Positions 16,443 through 24,160 of a stretch of DNA of 64,000 nt are shown here, piece after piece. The notes below the pieces were generated by a model. That model saw only the letters and a program-made list of their open reading frames with translations, ran no database searches and was not told the DNA's origin. The stretch is taken from NCBI RefSeq assembly GCF_018069565.1, contig NZ_JAGPNL010000007.1:1-64000 (forward strand). Reading direction: 5' to 3'. Made by a program: the position numbers and the translations under genes. The DNA comes from Streptomyces tagetis. GTDB taxonomy: Bacteria; Actinomycetota; Actinomycetes; Streptomycetales; Streptomycetaceae. Position 1 is the first letter of the stretch. Every line of letters begins with the position of its first letter.

Positions 16443-17741
16443 ATGGCTGTGCAGACCGTCGAAAGCGCCAACGCCTCCACCCCTGCCGCCGGTTCGGTCG
16501 ACCTCGGTCCCGCCGCCGCGCTCTCCTGCCGCGAATGCGGCCACCGCGTCCCGCTCGGCCCGGTCTTCGCCTGCGAGGAGTGTTTCGGCCCGCTGGAGAT
16601 CGCCTACGACTTCGCCGGCCTCGACGCCGGGGAACTGCGCCGGCGCATCGAGTCCGGCCCCGCCAGCATCTGGCGCTACGCCCCGCTGCTGCCCGTCCCC
16701 GCCGACGTGGCCGACAAGCCCAACCTCAACCCGGGGTGGACCCCGCTGGTGCGGGCCGACCGCCTCGCCGCCGAACTCGGCGTCACCGGCGGCCTGTTCG
16801 TCAAGGACGACTCCGGCAACCCGACGCACTCCTTCAAGGACCGCGTCGTCGCCCAGGCCCTGGAGGCCGCCCGCGCCTTCGGCTTCACCACCCTGTCCTG
16901 CTCCTCCACCGGCAACCTGGCCGGCGCCGTCGGCGCCGCCGCCGCCCGCGCCGGACTGCGCTCGTGCGTCTTCATCCCGCACGACCTGGAGCAGGGCAAG
17001 GTCGTCATGGCCGCGGTCTACGGCGGCGACCTCGTCGGCATCGAGGGCACCTACGACGACGTGAACCGCTTCTGTTCCGAGCTGATCGGCGACCCGGCCG
17101 GCGAGGACTGGGGCTTCGTCAACGTCAACCTGCGGCCCTACTACGCCGAGGGCTCCAAGACCCTCGCGTACGAGATCTGCGAGCAGCTCGGCTGGCGCGT
17201 CCCGGACCAGATCGTCGTCCCGATCGCCTCCGGCTCCCAGCTCACGAAGATCGACAAGGGGCTGCGCGAGCTGATCTCCCTCGGCCTGGTCGAGGACCGG
17301 CCGTACAAGATCTTCGGGGCGCAGGCCGAGGGCTGCTCGCCGGTGGCCGCGGCCTTCAAGGCCGGGCACGACGTGGTCCGCCCGCAGAAGCCGGACACCA
17401 TCGCCAAGTCCCTCGCCATCGGCAACCCGGCCGACGGCCCCTACGTCCTCGACATCGCCCGCCGCACCGGCGGCGCCGTGGAGGACGTGACCGACGAGCA
17501 GATCGTGGACGCGATCCGGCTGCTCGCCCGTACCGAGGGCGTCTTCGCGGAGACCGCCGGCGGCGTGACCGTCGGCGTGACCCGCAAGCTGGTCGAGAGC
17601 GGCGCGCTCGACCCCGCCCTGACCACCGTCGTGCTCAACACCGGCGACGGGCTCAAGACCCTGGACGCCGTGGCCGGCACCGGCCTGACCGCCACGATCC
17701 GCCCCAGCCTGGAGTCGTTCCGCGCGGCCGGTCTCGGCTGA
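16443..17741 (+). CDS. metM: Threonine-synthase paralogue, probable MetM (O-phosphohomoserine to homocysteine)
   Basis: This is a PLP enzyme of the threonine synthase fold, 432 residues. It has an N-terminal zinc-ribbon-like CRECGHRVPLGPVFACEECF. The PLP lysine lies in DDSGNPTHSFKDR, followed by LSCSSTGNLAGAVGAAAARAG and LNTGDGLKT. By sequence alone it would be called ThrC. Two contextual facts argue for homocysteine synthesis: an S-box riboswitch precedes it and a MoaD/ThiS sulfur carrier follows it. I recall a published Streptomyces pair, MetM-MetO, in which such a paralogue uses O-phosphohomoserine and a thiocarboxylated carrier, and Streptomyces usually carry the ordinary thrC beside hom and thrB. 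True threonine synthase remains the alternative. Confidence 0.85.
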   Translation: MAVQTVESANASTPAAGSVDLGPAAALSCRECGHRVPLGPVFACEECFGPLEIAYDFAGLDAGELRRRIESGPASIWRYAPLLPVPADVADKPNLNPGWTPLVRADRLAAELGVTGGLFVKDDSGNPTHSFKDRVVAQALEAARAFGFTTLSCSSTGNLAGAVGAAAARAGLRSCVFIPHDLEQGKVVMAAVYGGDLVGIEGTYDDVNRFCSELIGDPAGEDWGFVNVNLRPYYAEGSKTLAYEICEQLGWRVPDQIVVPIASGSQLTKIDKGLRELISLGLVEDRPYKIFGAQAEGCSPVAAAFKAGHDVVRPQKPDTIAKSLAIGNPADGPYVLDIARRTGGAVEDVTDEQIVDAIRLLARTEGVFAETAGGVTVGVTRKLVESGALDPALTTVVLNTGDGLKTLDAVAGTGLTATIRPSLESFRAAGLG

Positions 17742-17836
17742 GCAGCCGCCCCGCCGTCCCCTCGTCGTCGGGCGGCGGGGGCTGGACGCGCAGCTCCCGC
17801 GCCCGTCGGTACGTCATCCCTTCCGGAGGTTCCCCC

Positions 17837-18112
17837 GTGAGTGTCACCGTCCGCATCCCCACCATCCTGCGCCCCTACACCGGGGGCCGTGCCGAGGTCG
17901 ACGCCGAGGGCGCGACCCTCGGCGAGGTCATCTCCGACCTGGAGAAGAACCACACCGGCATCGCCGCCCGCGTCCTGGACGACCAGGGCAAGCTGCGCCG
18001 CTTCGTCAACGTCTACGTCAACGACGACGACGTCCGCTTCGAGCAGGGGCTGGAGACGGCGACCCCGGACGGCGCGGGCGTCTCCATCATCCCGGCGGTC
18101 GCCGGCGGCTGA
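17837..18112 (+). CDS. metO: MoaD/ThiS-family sulfur carrier, probable MetO
   Basis: This 91-residue ubiquitin-like protein ends in AVAGG, the diglycine tail that is adenylated and thiocarboxylated in sulfur carriers. The body shows the MoaD/CysO pattern: VTVRIPTILRPYTGG, ATLGEVISDLEKNHTGI, FVNVYVNDDDVRF and VSIIPAVAGG. The GTG start follows CCGGAGGT. It lies 95 bases after the threonine-synthase paralogue in the same orientation, with no terminator between, so it should share the SAM riboswitch transcript. It resembles Mycobacterium CysO, but its neighbour here is a threonine-synthase-like enzyme, which favours delivery of sulfur to homocysteine. Needed activating (MoeZ-like) enzymes are not in the window. 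Confidence 0.85.
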   Translation: MSVTVRIPTILRPYTGGRAEVDAEGATLGEVISDLEKNHTGIAARVLDDQGKLRRFVNVYVNDDDVRFEQGLETATPDGAGVSIIPAVAGG

Positions 18113-18166
18113 CCGGTCACCGCCGTTACCCAAGGTAATGGCCGTGACCCGGCGTGTGCGGGACCT

Positions 18167-18195
18167 GCCCCCTCCGTAAGAGAAGCGGAGGGGGC
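18167..18195 (+). terminator. Terminator after metO
   Basis: GCCCCCTCCG and CGGAGGGGGC form a perfect 10-bp stem around a 9-base loop, about 55 bases after the stop. AATTCC follows. Confidence 0.75.
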
Positions 18196-18552
18196 AATTC
18201 CATGGGGTTGAGCACGGTAGAGTTGGGGAACGCGGTCCCGTCCGACGGATCGGGGACCCTGAATTCCTGCCGTACGCCCGACAAGAAGCAGCCAAAGTGT
18301 GGGCGGCATTCGCGGCTTTTGTGGCCTTTGCGTGGCCCGACTTGACCTGAATTCAGGCGAATTCTCGCCACTTTCCTGGCCCGGTGCGTCCAGATTTCTC
18401 GTCCGATTGACCTGTTGCAGACGGCAGTTGGACAGATACATTCGGCCGCGGTCGACGCGTTCCGGCGCACGCCCCCGAACTCGGGGGGTGAGGTCTGACC
18501 CGGGTCCGCGAAGTGCGGATCTGTGCAAGGGCCAGTAATAGGGGAGTTAGGC
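18196..18552 (+). other. Long leader/promoter region of the cold-shock gene
   Basis: About 360 bases without a convincing gene. The stretch is less GC-rich than its surroundings. It contains the perfect 12-bp palindrome CCTGAATTCAGG (18346-18357) and a possible promoter TTGCAG-N16-TACATT (18415-18442). Streptomycete and other cspA genes often have long structured 5' leaders, so much of this may be transcribed. The assignment is inference. Confidence 0.4.
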
Positions 18553-18756
18553 ATGGCTCAGGGCACCGTCAAGTGGTTCAACGCGGAGAAGGGGTACGGC
18601 TTCATCGCGGTCGACGGTGGTGCGGATGTTTTCGTCCACTACAGCGCGATTCAGATGGACGGCTACCGCACCCTCGAAGAAGGCCAGCGGGTCGAGTTCG
18701 AGATCTCGCAGGGTCAGAAGGGCCCGCAGGCCGACATGGTCCGCCTCAGCGCCTGA
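18553..18756 (+). CDS. Cold-shock protein (CspA/ScoF family)
   Basis: A 67-residue single cold-shock domain. It starts MAQGTVKWFNAEKGYGFI (RNP1 KGYGFI), continues with VFVHYSAI (RNP2) and ends MVRLSA. It binds single-stranded RNA or DNA and melts structure as an RNA chaperone. The ATG is preceded by GGGGAG, ten codons downstream of another in-frame ATG that lacks family support. It is followed by a very strong terminator, so it is monocistronic. Confidence 0.95.
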   Translation: MAQGTVKWFNAEKGYGFIAVDGGADVFVHYSAIQMDGYRTLEEGQRVEFEISQGQKGPQADMVRLSA

Positions 18757-18790
18757 GACGTACGGCCACCGAAAGCGAACGGTTCTTCTC

Positions 18791-18825
18791 CGAAGGGCCC
18801 GCACCCCGTGGGTGCGGGCCCTTCG
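18791..18825 (+). terminator. Strong terminator after the cold-shock gene
   Basis: A perfect 15-bp stem (CGAAGGGCCCGCACC with its complement) around the 5-base loop CCGTG, 35 bases after the stop. Confidence 0.9.
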
Positions 18826-18893
18826 GGCTGTCCGGACGGGCGCTCCGCGGTGTTCGCGGGCGGCGGAGCGGGGCCGCGGATCGCCCGCGGGCG

Positions 18894-18920
18894 CTTGCAC
18901 TCGGCAGGGTCGAGTGCTAA
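18894..18920. promoter_or_regulatory. CIRCE element 1 (HrcA operator)
   Basis: CTTGCACTC, a 9-base spacer, then GAGTGCTAA. This matches the CIRCE consensus TTAGCACTC-N9-GAGTGCTAA with two changes, both in the left arm. It lies 161 bases upstream of groEL2. Confidence 0.9.
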
Positions 18921-18928
18921 TCATTGCG

Positions 18929-18955
18929 TTAGCACTCTGAAGGTGAGAGTGACAA
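18929..18955. promoter_or_regulatory. CIRCE element 2 (HrcA operator)
   Basis: TTAGCACTC, a 9-base spacer, then GAGTGACAA. The left arm is perfect and the right arm has two changes. It lies eight bases after element 1, so the right arm of the first and left arm of the second also form an inverted pair. Confidence 0.88.
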
Positions 18956-19080
18956 CGAGGACCGGGTCGGTGAGGCCCGCGGGCCGGGTGGGGAAGGAAC
19001 CACGAGGCACGCGAGCCGTCCGTCGCGGGCGCGGGCGCGGTCCGAAGGAATCACCCCCAGTCCTGGAGGGACCACTTCAC

Positions 19081-20703
19081 ATGGCCAAGATCATCGCGTT
19101 CGACGAGGAGGCGCGGCGCGGCCTCGAGCGCGGCATGAACCAGCTCGCGGACGCCGTCAAGGTGACGCTCGGCCCCAAGGGCCGCAACGTCGTCCTCGAG
19201 AAGAAGTGGGGCGCCCCCACGATCACCAACGATGGTGTGTCCATCGCCAAGGAGATCGAGCTCGAGGACCCGTACGAGAAGATCGGCGCCGAGCTGGTCA
19301 AGGAAGTCGCCAAGAAGACGGACGACGTCGCCGGCGACGGTACGACCACCGCCACCGTTCTCGCCCAGGCCCTGGTCAAGGAGGGCCTGCGCAACGTCGC
19401 CGCGGGTGCCAACCCGATGGCCCTCAAGCGCGGTATCGAGAAGGCCGTCGAGGCCGTCTCCGCCGCCCTGCTGGAGCAGGCCAAGGACGTGGAGACCAAG
19501 GAGCAGATCGCCTCCACCGCCTCCATCTCCGCCGCCGACACCCAGATCGGCGAGCTGATCGCCGAGGCCATGGACAAGGTCGGCAAGGAAGGCGTCATCA
19601 CCGTCGAGGAGTCCCAGACCTTCGGTCTGGAGCTGGAGCTCACCGAGGGTATGCGCTTCGACAAGGGCTACATCTCGGCGTACTTCGCCACCGACATGGA
19701 GCGTATGGAGGCCGTCCTCGACGACCCGTACATCCTGATCGCCAACTCCAAGGTCGGCAACGTCAAGGACCTGCTGCCGCTCCTGGAGAAGGTCATGCAG
19801 TCGGGCAAGCCGCTGCTGATCATCGCCGAGGACGTCGAGGGCGAGGCCCTGTCGACCCTGGTGGTCAACAAGATCCGCGGCACCTTCAAGTCCGTCGCCG
19901 TCAAGGCCCCGGGCTTCGGCGACCGCCGCAAGGCCATGCTCGGCGACATCGCCATCCTCACCGGCGGCGAGGTCATCTCCGAGGAGGTCGGCCTCAAGCT
20001 GGAGAACGCCACGCTGGACCTGCTGGGCAAGGCCCGCAAGGTCGTCATCACCAAGGACGAGACCACCATCGTCGACGGTGCCGGCTCGGCCGACCAGGTC
20101 CAGGGCCGCGTGAACCAGATCCGCGCCGAGATCGAGAACAGCGACTCGGACTACGACCGCGAGAAGCTCCAGGAGCGCCTGGCGAAGCTGGCCGGCGGCG
20201 TGGCCGTCATCAAGGCCGGTGCCGCCACCGAGGTGGAGCTCAAGGAGCGCAAGCACCGCATCGAGGACGCCGTCCGCAACGCGAAGGCGGCCGTCGAGGA
20301 GGGCATCGTCGCCGGTGGCGGCGTGGCCCTGCTCCAGGCCTCCCAGGTCTTCGAGAAGCTGGAGCTCCAGGACGACGAGGCGACCGGCGCCAACGCCGTG
20401 AAGCTCGCGCTGGAGGCCCCGCTGAAGCAGATCGCCGTCAACGGCGGTCTCGAGGGCGGCGTCGTCGTGGAGAAGGTCCGCAACCTCCAGGTCGGCCACG
20501 GCCTGAACGCCGCGACCGGTGAGTACGTCGACATGATCGCCGAAGGCATCATCGACCCGGCGAAGGTGACCCGTTCCGCGCTGCAGAACGCCGCCTCCAT
20601 CGCCGCGCTGTTCCTCACCACCGAGGCCGTCATCGCCGACAAGCCGGAGAAGTCGGCGGCCCCGGCCGGCGGCGGCATGCCGGGCGGTGACATGGACTTC
20701 TGA
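19081..20703 (+). CDS. groEL2: 60-kDa chaperonin GroEL2
   Basis: This is an ATP-dependent protein-folding chaperonin. The 540-residue protein has VTLGPKGRNVVLEKKWGAPT and the ATP-site DGTTTATVLA. It also has the apical-domain segment KAPGFGDRRKAML and the GGMPGGDMDF tail typical of GroEL2. Unlike GroEL1, this C-terminus is Gly/Met-rich, not His-rich. No groES precedes it, so it is the stand-alone copy and depends on the groES-groEL1 operon elsewhere. Two CIRCE operators upstream indicate HrcA heat-shock control. Ends before a hairpin terminator. Confidence 0.97.
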   Translation: MAKIIAFDEEARRGLERGMNQLADAVKVTLGPKGRNVVLEKKWGAPTITNDGVSIAKEIELEDPYEKIGAELVKEVAKKTDDVAGDGTTTATVLAQALVKEGLRNVAAGANPMALKRGIEKAVEAVSAALLEQAKDVETKEQIASTASISAADTQIGELIAEAMDKVGKEGVITVEESQTFGLELELTEGMRFDKGYISAYFATDMERMEAVLDDPYILIANSKVGNVKDLLPLLEKVMQSGKPLLIIAEDVEGEALSTLVVNKIRGTFKSVAVKAPGFGDRRKAMLGDIAILTGGEVISEEVGLKLENATLDLLGKARKVVITKDETTIVDGAGSADQVQGRVNQIRAEIENSDSDYDREKLQERLAKLAGGVAVIKAGAATEVELKERKHRIEDAVRNAKAAVEEGIVAGGGVALLQASQVFEKLELQDDEATGANAVKLALEAPLKQIAVNGGLEGGVVVEKVRNLQVGHGLNAATGEYVDMIAEGIIDPAKVTRSALQNAASIAALFLTTEAVIADKPEKSAAPAGGGMPGGDMDF

Positions 20704-20734
20704 CCGGACCCGTCCGGTCGCGTCCCGCGCACCC

Positions 20735-20774
20735 GAGGGCGGCATCCCCTGTTCCGGCAGGGGGTGCCGCCCTT
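20735..20774 (+). terminator. Terminator after groEL2
   Basis: AGGGCGGCATCCCCTG pairs with the downstream complement over about 15 bp with one G-T wobble and a 6-base loop. A smaller ACCGGAC/GTCCGGT hairpin lies immediately after the groEL2 stop. Confidence 0.8.
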
Positions 20775-20961
20775 GCGGCGTCTTCGGGGCCGGGTTGCGG
20801 CCCAACGGGCCTGTGGGGCAGGGGAGTTGGGTGTGCCGGGGATCACAGAAGGCAGGGGCGGAGCACGGAATGCCCGCGCGGGGCGGCCGGTTGTCCTGGA
20901 CGCGTGCGATGCATGCGCGCGCACATACCCGCCGGTACTCCCTCGACCGAGGAGCCCCCAC

Positions 20962-22101
20962 GTGACCGTCACCGCCTCCGAGGCGTCCGAAGCCGCCGCC
21001 CGCGCCGCCCGGCTGCTCGCCCGCCCCGTCACCCTCAACGGACTGACCGTCCCCAACCGCATCGCCATGGCGCCGATGACCCGCATGTTCTCCCCGGGCG
21101 GCATCCCCGGCGAGGACGTGGTCTCGTACTACGCGCGCCGCGCCGCCGCCGGCGTCGGACTGATCGTCACCGAGGGCACCTACGTCGGCCACCCCTCCGC
21201 CGGGCAGAGCGACCGGGTGCCCCGCTTCCACGGCGAGGAGCAGCTCGCCGGCTGGGCGAAGGTCGCCGAGGCCGTGCACGCGGCCGGCGGCACGATCGTG
21301 CCGCAGCTCTGGCACATCGGCATGGTCCGCGACCAGGGCGACCAGCCCTTCCCCGACGCCCCCGCCGTCGGCCCCTCCGGCCTGCGCATCGGCGCGACCG
21401 TGCCCACCGGCCGGGAGATGACCCAGCGGGACGTCGACGACGTCGTCGGCGCCTTCGCCGAGGCCGCCGAGGCCGCCGAACGCATCGGCTTCGACGGCGT
21501 GGAGATCCACGGCGCCCACGGCTACCTCGTCGACCAGTTCCTGTGGGCGGGCACCAACCGCCGCACCGACGCCTACGGCGGCGACCCGGTGGCCCGCACC
21601 CGGTTCGCCGCGGAGATCGTGGCCGCCGTCCGCGAGCGGGTCTCGCCCGCCTTCCCGGTGATCTTCCGCTACTCGCAGTGGAAGCAGGACGCCTACGACG
21701 CCCGCCTCGCCGAGACGCCCGAGGAACTGGACGCCCTCCTCGCCCCGCTCGCCGCCGCCGGCGTCGACGTCTTCCACGCCTCCACCCGCCGCTACTGGCG
21801 CCCCGAGTTCGACGGCTCCGACCTCAACCTCGCCGGCTGGACCCGGAAGCTCACCGGCAAGCCCGTCATCACCGTCGGCTCGGTCGGGCTCGACGGCGAG
21901 TTCGGCAGGGCGTTCCGGGGGGAGGGCGCCGCGCTCGGCAGCCTCGACAACCTCCTGGACCGGCTGGAGAACGACGAGTTCGACCTCGTCGCGGTCGGCC
22001 GCGCGCTGCTCCAGGACCCGCAGTGGGCCGAGAAGGTCCTCACCGGGCGCTTCGGCGACCTGGCCCCGTTCGAGGCGGCGTCGCTGAAGACCCTGAGCTG
22101 A
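20962..22101 (+). CDS. Old Yellow Enzyme-family NADH:flavin oxidoreductase
   Basis: This 379-residue FMN TIM-barrel protein starts near LARPVTLNGLTVPNRIAMAP, the usual OYE N-terminal strand. It has MTRMFSPGGIPGEDVVSYY, VPQLWHIG, then FDGVEIHGAHGYLVDQFLW with the paired His/His-type substrate-binding positions. TNRRTDAYGGDPVARTRF and a C-terminal FDLVAVGRALLQDPQW phosphate site follow. The GTG start follows GAGGAG. Such enzymes reduce activated C=C bonds of enones or related electrophiles using NAD(P)H. It stands alone, so the physiological substrate is unknown. Confidence 0.9.
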   Translation: MTVTASEASEAAARAARLLARPVTLNGLTVPNRIAMAPMTRMFSPGGIPGEDVVSYYARRAAAGVGLIVTEGTYVGHPSAGQSDRVPRFHGEEQLAGWAKVAEAVHAAGGTIVPQLWHIGMVRDQGDQPFPDAPAVGPSGLRIGATVPTGREMTQRDVDDVVGAFAEAAEAAERIGFDGVEIHGAHGYLVDQFLWAGTNRRTDAYGGDPVARTRFAAEIVAAVRERVSPAFPVIFRYSQWKQDAYDARLAETPEELDALLAPLAAAGVDVFHASTRRYWRPEFDGSDLNLAGWTRKLTGKPVITVGSVGLDGEFGRAFRGEGAALGSLDNLLDRLENDEFDLVAVGRALLQDPQWAEKVLTGRFGDLAPFEAASLKTLS

Positions 22102-22125
22102 GCGCGGTGAGCGGGGCGGGGCCGG

Positions 22126-22695
22126 TCAGACGCCGCCGAGGGGTTCGGTGTCCGTCCGGACCGCGGTGCCCCACACCCGCAGCACCTCGTAGTCGGTGAA
22201 CTCGTGGACCAGGCGGTAGGCCGGGGCCGGGCGGGGGCCGCGGAGCTGGGCGGCGATGTACAGCTCGGCTTCGCGGCGGTCGCGGCGCGGGGTGCCGCAC
22301 AACTCCCACACCTGGCCGTTCCACCGCTCCGGCAGCCAGCGCTGCTGCGGCTGCGGGCGGTCGCCCCGCACCCCGTACCGGGACGGCACCGGCTCGGCGG
22401 GCCGGGCCGGCAGGGGCCCGCCGTGGTACTCGGCGCGGCGCGCGGAGCGGCGGCGGGTCTCGCAGAGCAGACAGAGGTCGGGGGCGCCCTGGTCGACCGG
22501 CCCGGTGGGGTGCTCGGGGCAGCGGGTGGTGGGGACGGCCGTGGTGACGCCCTCCTCCAGCAGGTCCAGCGCGCGCTTCAGATCCGCCCTGACCTCGTGC
22601 AGCCTGGCGTCCGGGGTGTCGGAGCCCAGGGCCTCGCCGTGCTCACCGAGGAGACGCAGGGCTCGGCCCAGGGCGGTCGACTGGGCGTGGTTCAT
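22126..22695 (-). CDS. Hypothetical protein with Cys/His cluster
   Basis: A 189-residue protein of no recognised family. The N-terminal 60 residues are helical (TALGRALRLLGEHGEALG to LKRALDLLEEG). A CPEH-x12-CLLC arrangement follows and could bind zinc. The C-terminal 80 residues hold a WNGQVWELCG segment and mixed strands. Its first 53 bases overlap the 3' end of the PTS gene in a different frame, consistent with translational coupling. It may be the last gene of the RpiR-murQ-PTS group, but nothing ties it to sugar metabolism. Confidence 0.65.
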   Translation of the reverse strand: MNHAQSTALGRALRLLGEHGEALGSDTPDARLHEVRADLKRALDLLEEGVTTAVPTTRCPEHPTGPVDQGAPDLCLLCETRRRSARRAEYHGGPLPARPAEPVPSRYGVRGDRPQPQQRWLPERWNGQVWELCGTPRRDRREAELYIAAQLRGPRPAPAYRLVHEFTDYEVLRVWGTAVRTDTEPLGGV

Positions 22696-24145
22696 GTCCC
22701 TCAGAATCGCATACCGCTCCGGCCGGGCCGTCCGGCGGCGCGGGGCGGGGGAGGCCGCCGAGGCCGAACAGGAGGGTCGCCGCGAAACCGGTGACGTACG
22801 CCGTGAGCAGTCCGCCGCCGTAGACCGCCGCCGCCGAGGCCCAGCCGCCGTCGCCCGCGAGCAGCGGGAACAGGGCCCAGCCGGAGGGGCCGATCGCACT
22901 CGCCCCGACGTCCCGGCCGAGCATGGCGAAGAGCCCGACGAAGGCGCCGCCGGCCGCGCCGCCCGCGCAGGCGGTGAGGAAGGGGCGGCCCAGCGGCAGG
23001 CAGACGCCGTAGATGAGCGGCTCGCCGACGCCGAGCAGTCCGGCGGGGAGCGCCGAGCGGATCGTGGTGCGCAGCGAGGCGTCGTGCCGCATCCGGACGT
23101 AGACGGCCGCCGCGGCGCCGACCTGCCCGGCGCCGGCCATGGCCAGCAGGGGGAGCAGCACGGTGTGGCCCTGCTGTTCGATGAGGGTGGTGTGCAGGGG
23201 GATCAGCGCCTGGTGCAGGCCCAGCATGACCAGCGGGAGGAAGAGCCCGCCGAGGACCAGTCCGGCGAGCGCCCCGGTGGTGCCGAGCAGCCAGGTCGCC
23301 GCGGTGCCGATGGCGGAGGCGACCGCGCCGGCCGTGTACATGAGCAGGTAGAGCGTGGCGAGGCCCGAGACCAGGACGGTCAGGGTGGGCGTCAGCAGGA
23401 CGTCCAGCGTGCCGGGGAGGCGGGCCCGGCACCACTTCTCGACGCGGCAGCCGAGCAGTGCCGCCGCCAGCGCGCCGAGCACCCCGCCCTGTCCGGGGGC
23501 GAGCGCGGCGCCGAAGACGGTCACCTTCGCCACGCCCGGATAGACGACGACGGCCGCGACGGCGCCGCCGAGGACCGGGGTGCCGCCGAACTCGCGGGCC
23601 GTGTTGTGGCCGACGAAGACCGCGATCAGCGCGAGGAAGGCGGAGGAGACGGCGGTCAGGGCCGGGGTGAGGCCCGCCGCCCAGCCCAGGTTGGCGAGGA
23701 GTCCGCCGAGGCCCGCGACGATGCCGCAGCCGATGAGGGCGGGGACCAGCGGGACGAAGACCCCGGCCAGGCGGCGCAGGGCGGTCTTCACCGGGGTCGC
23801 GTTGCGCTGTCGCCGCCGGTCTTTCAACGCGGCGCCGCGCCGGGCAAGTTCGCCCGCCGTGTCCTCGGGGACGGCGGTGCCCGGCGGCCCGGCCGCGAGC
23901 AGTTCCTCGAAGGCGCCGGTCACCCGGGCGACCGTCCCCGGGCCCAGCACGATCTGGTACGCCCCGTCGCCCTCGACCACGCCGAGCACGCCGGGCAGCG
24001 CCCGCAGGGCGGCGTCGTCCACCCGGGAGCGGTCGGCGAGGCCGAGGCGCAGCCGGGTCATGCAGTGGGCGACGGAGGTGATGTTCGCGGCGCCGCCGAC
24101 CAGGGGGAGCAGCGCGGCGGCGGTGGAGTGGGGGTCCTTGTGCAC
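22643..24145 (-). CDS. murP: PTS EIIBC permease, probably MurNAc-type
   Basis: This protein imports a sugar and phosphorylates it. The N-terminal EIIB domain (about 1-85) has ITSVAHCMTRLRL, where Cys28 is the phosphorylation site. The EIIC part (about 115-470) has roughly ten membrane segments and the glucose-superfamily motif LLGVGEPLIYGV. There is no EIIA domain, so a separate EIIA (Crr-type) must donate phosphate. The gene follows murQ by 15 bases, which supports N-acetylmuramic acid as substrate. GlcNAc-type or disaccharide-type specificity cannot be excluded from sequence. The tail after the last helix is Pro-rich and overlaps the next gene. Confidence 0.82.
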   Translation of the reverse strand: MHKDPHSTAAALLPLVGGAANITSVAHCMTRLRLGLADRSRVDDAALRALPGVLGVVEGDGAYQIVLGPGTVARVTGAFEELLAAGPPGTAVPEDTAGELARRGAALKDRRRQRNATPVKTALRRLAGVFVPLVPALIGCGIVAGLGGLLANLGWAAGLTPALTAVSSAFLALIAVFVGHNTAREFGGTPVLGGAVAAVVVYPGVAKVTVFGAALAPGQGGVLGALAAALLGCRVEKWCRARLPGTLDVLLTPTLTVLVSGLATLYLLMYTAGAVASAIGTAATWLLGTTGALAGLVLGGLFLPLVMLGLHQALIPLHTTLIEQQGHTVLLPLLAMAGAGQVGAAAAVYVRMRHDASLRTTIRSALPAGLLGVGEPLIYGVCLPLGRPFLTACAGGAAGGAFVGLFAMLGRDVGASAIGPSGWALFPLLAGDGGWASAAAVYGGGLLTAYVTGFAATLLFGLGGLPRPAPPDGPAGAVCDSEGHEPRPVDRPGPSPASPR

Positions 24146-24160
24146 CCCCCGAGCCTGCGG

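Noticed and set aside
16443..17741. Plain threonine synthase (thrC) annotation
   Set aside because: Kept only as an alternative, because the SAM riboswitch and sulfur-carrier neighbour fit homocysteine synthesis better.
19051..21777. Very long minus-strand open frame opposite groEL2 and the OYE gene
   Set aside because: It is the antisense shadow of two clear genes. Its translation is Val/Gly/Asp-rich with no family pattern, as expected from high-GC antisense.
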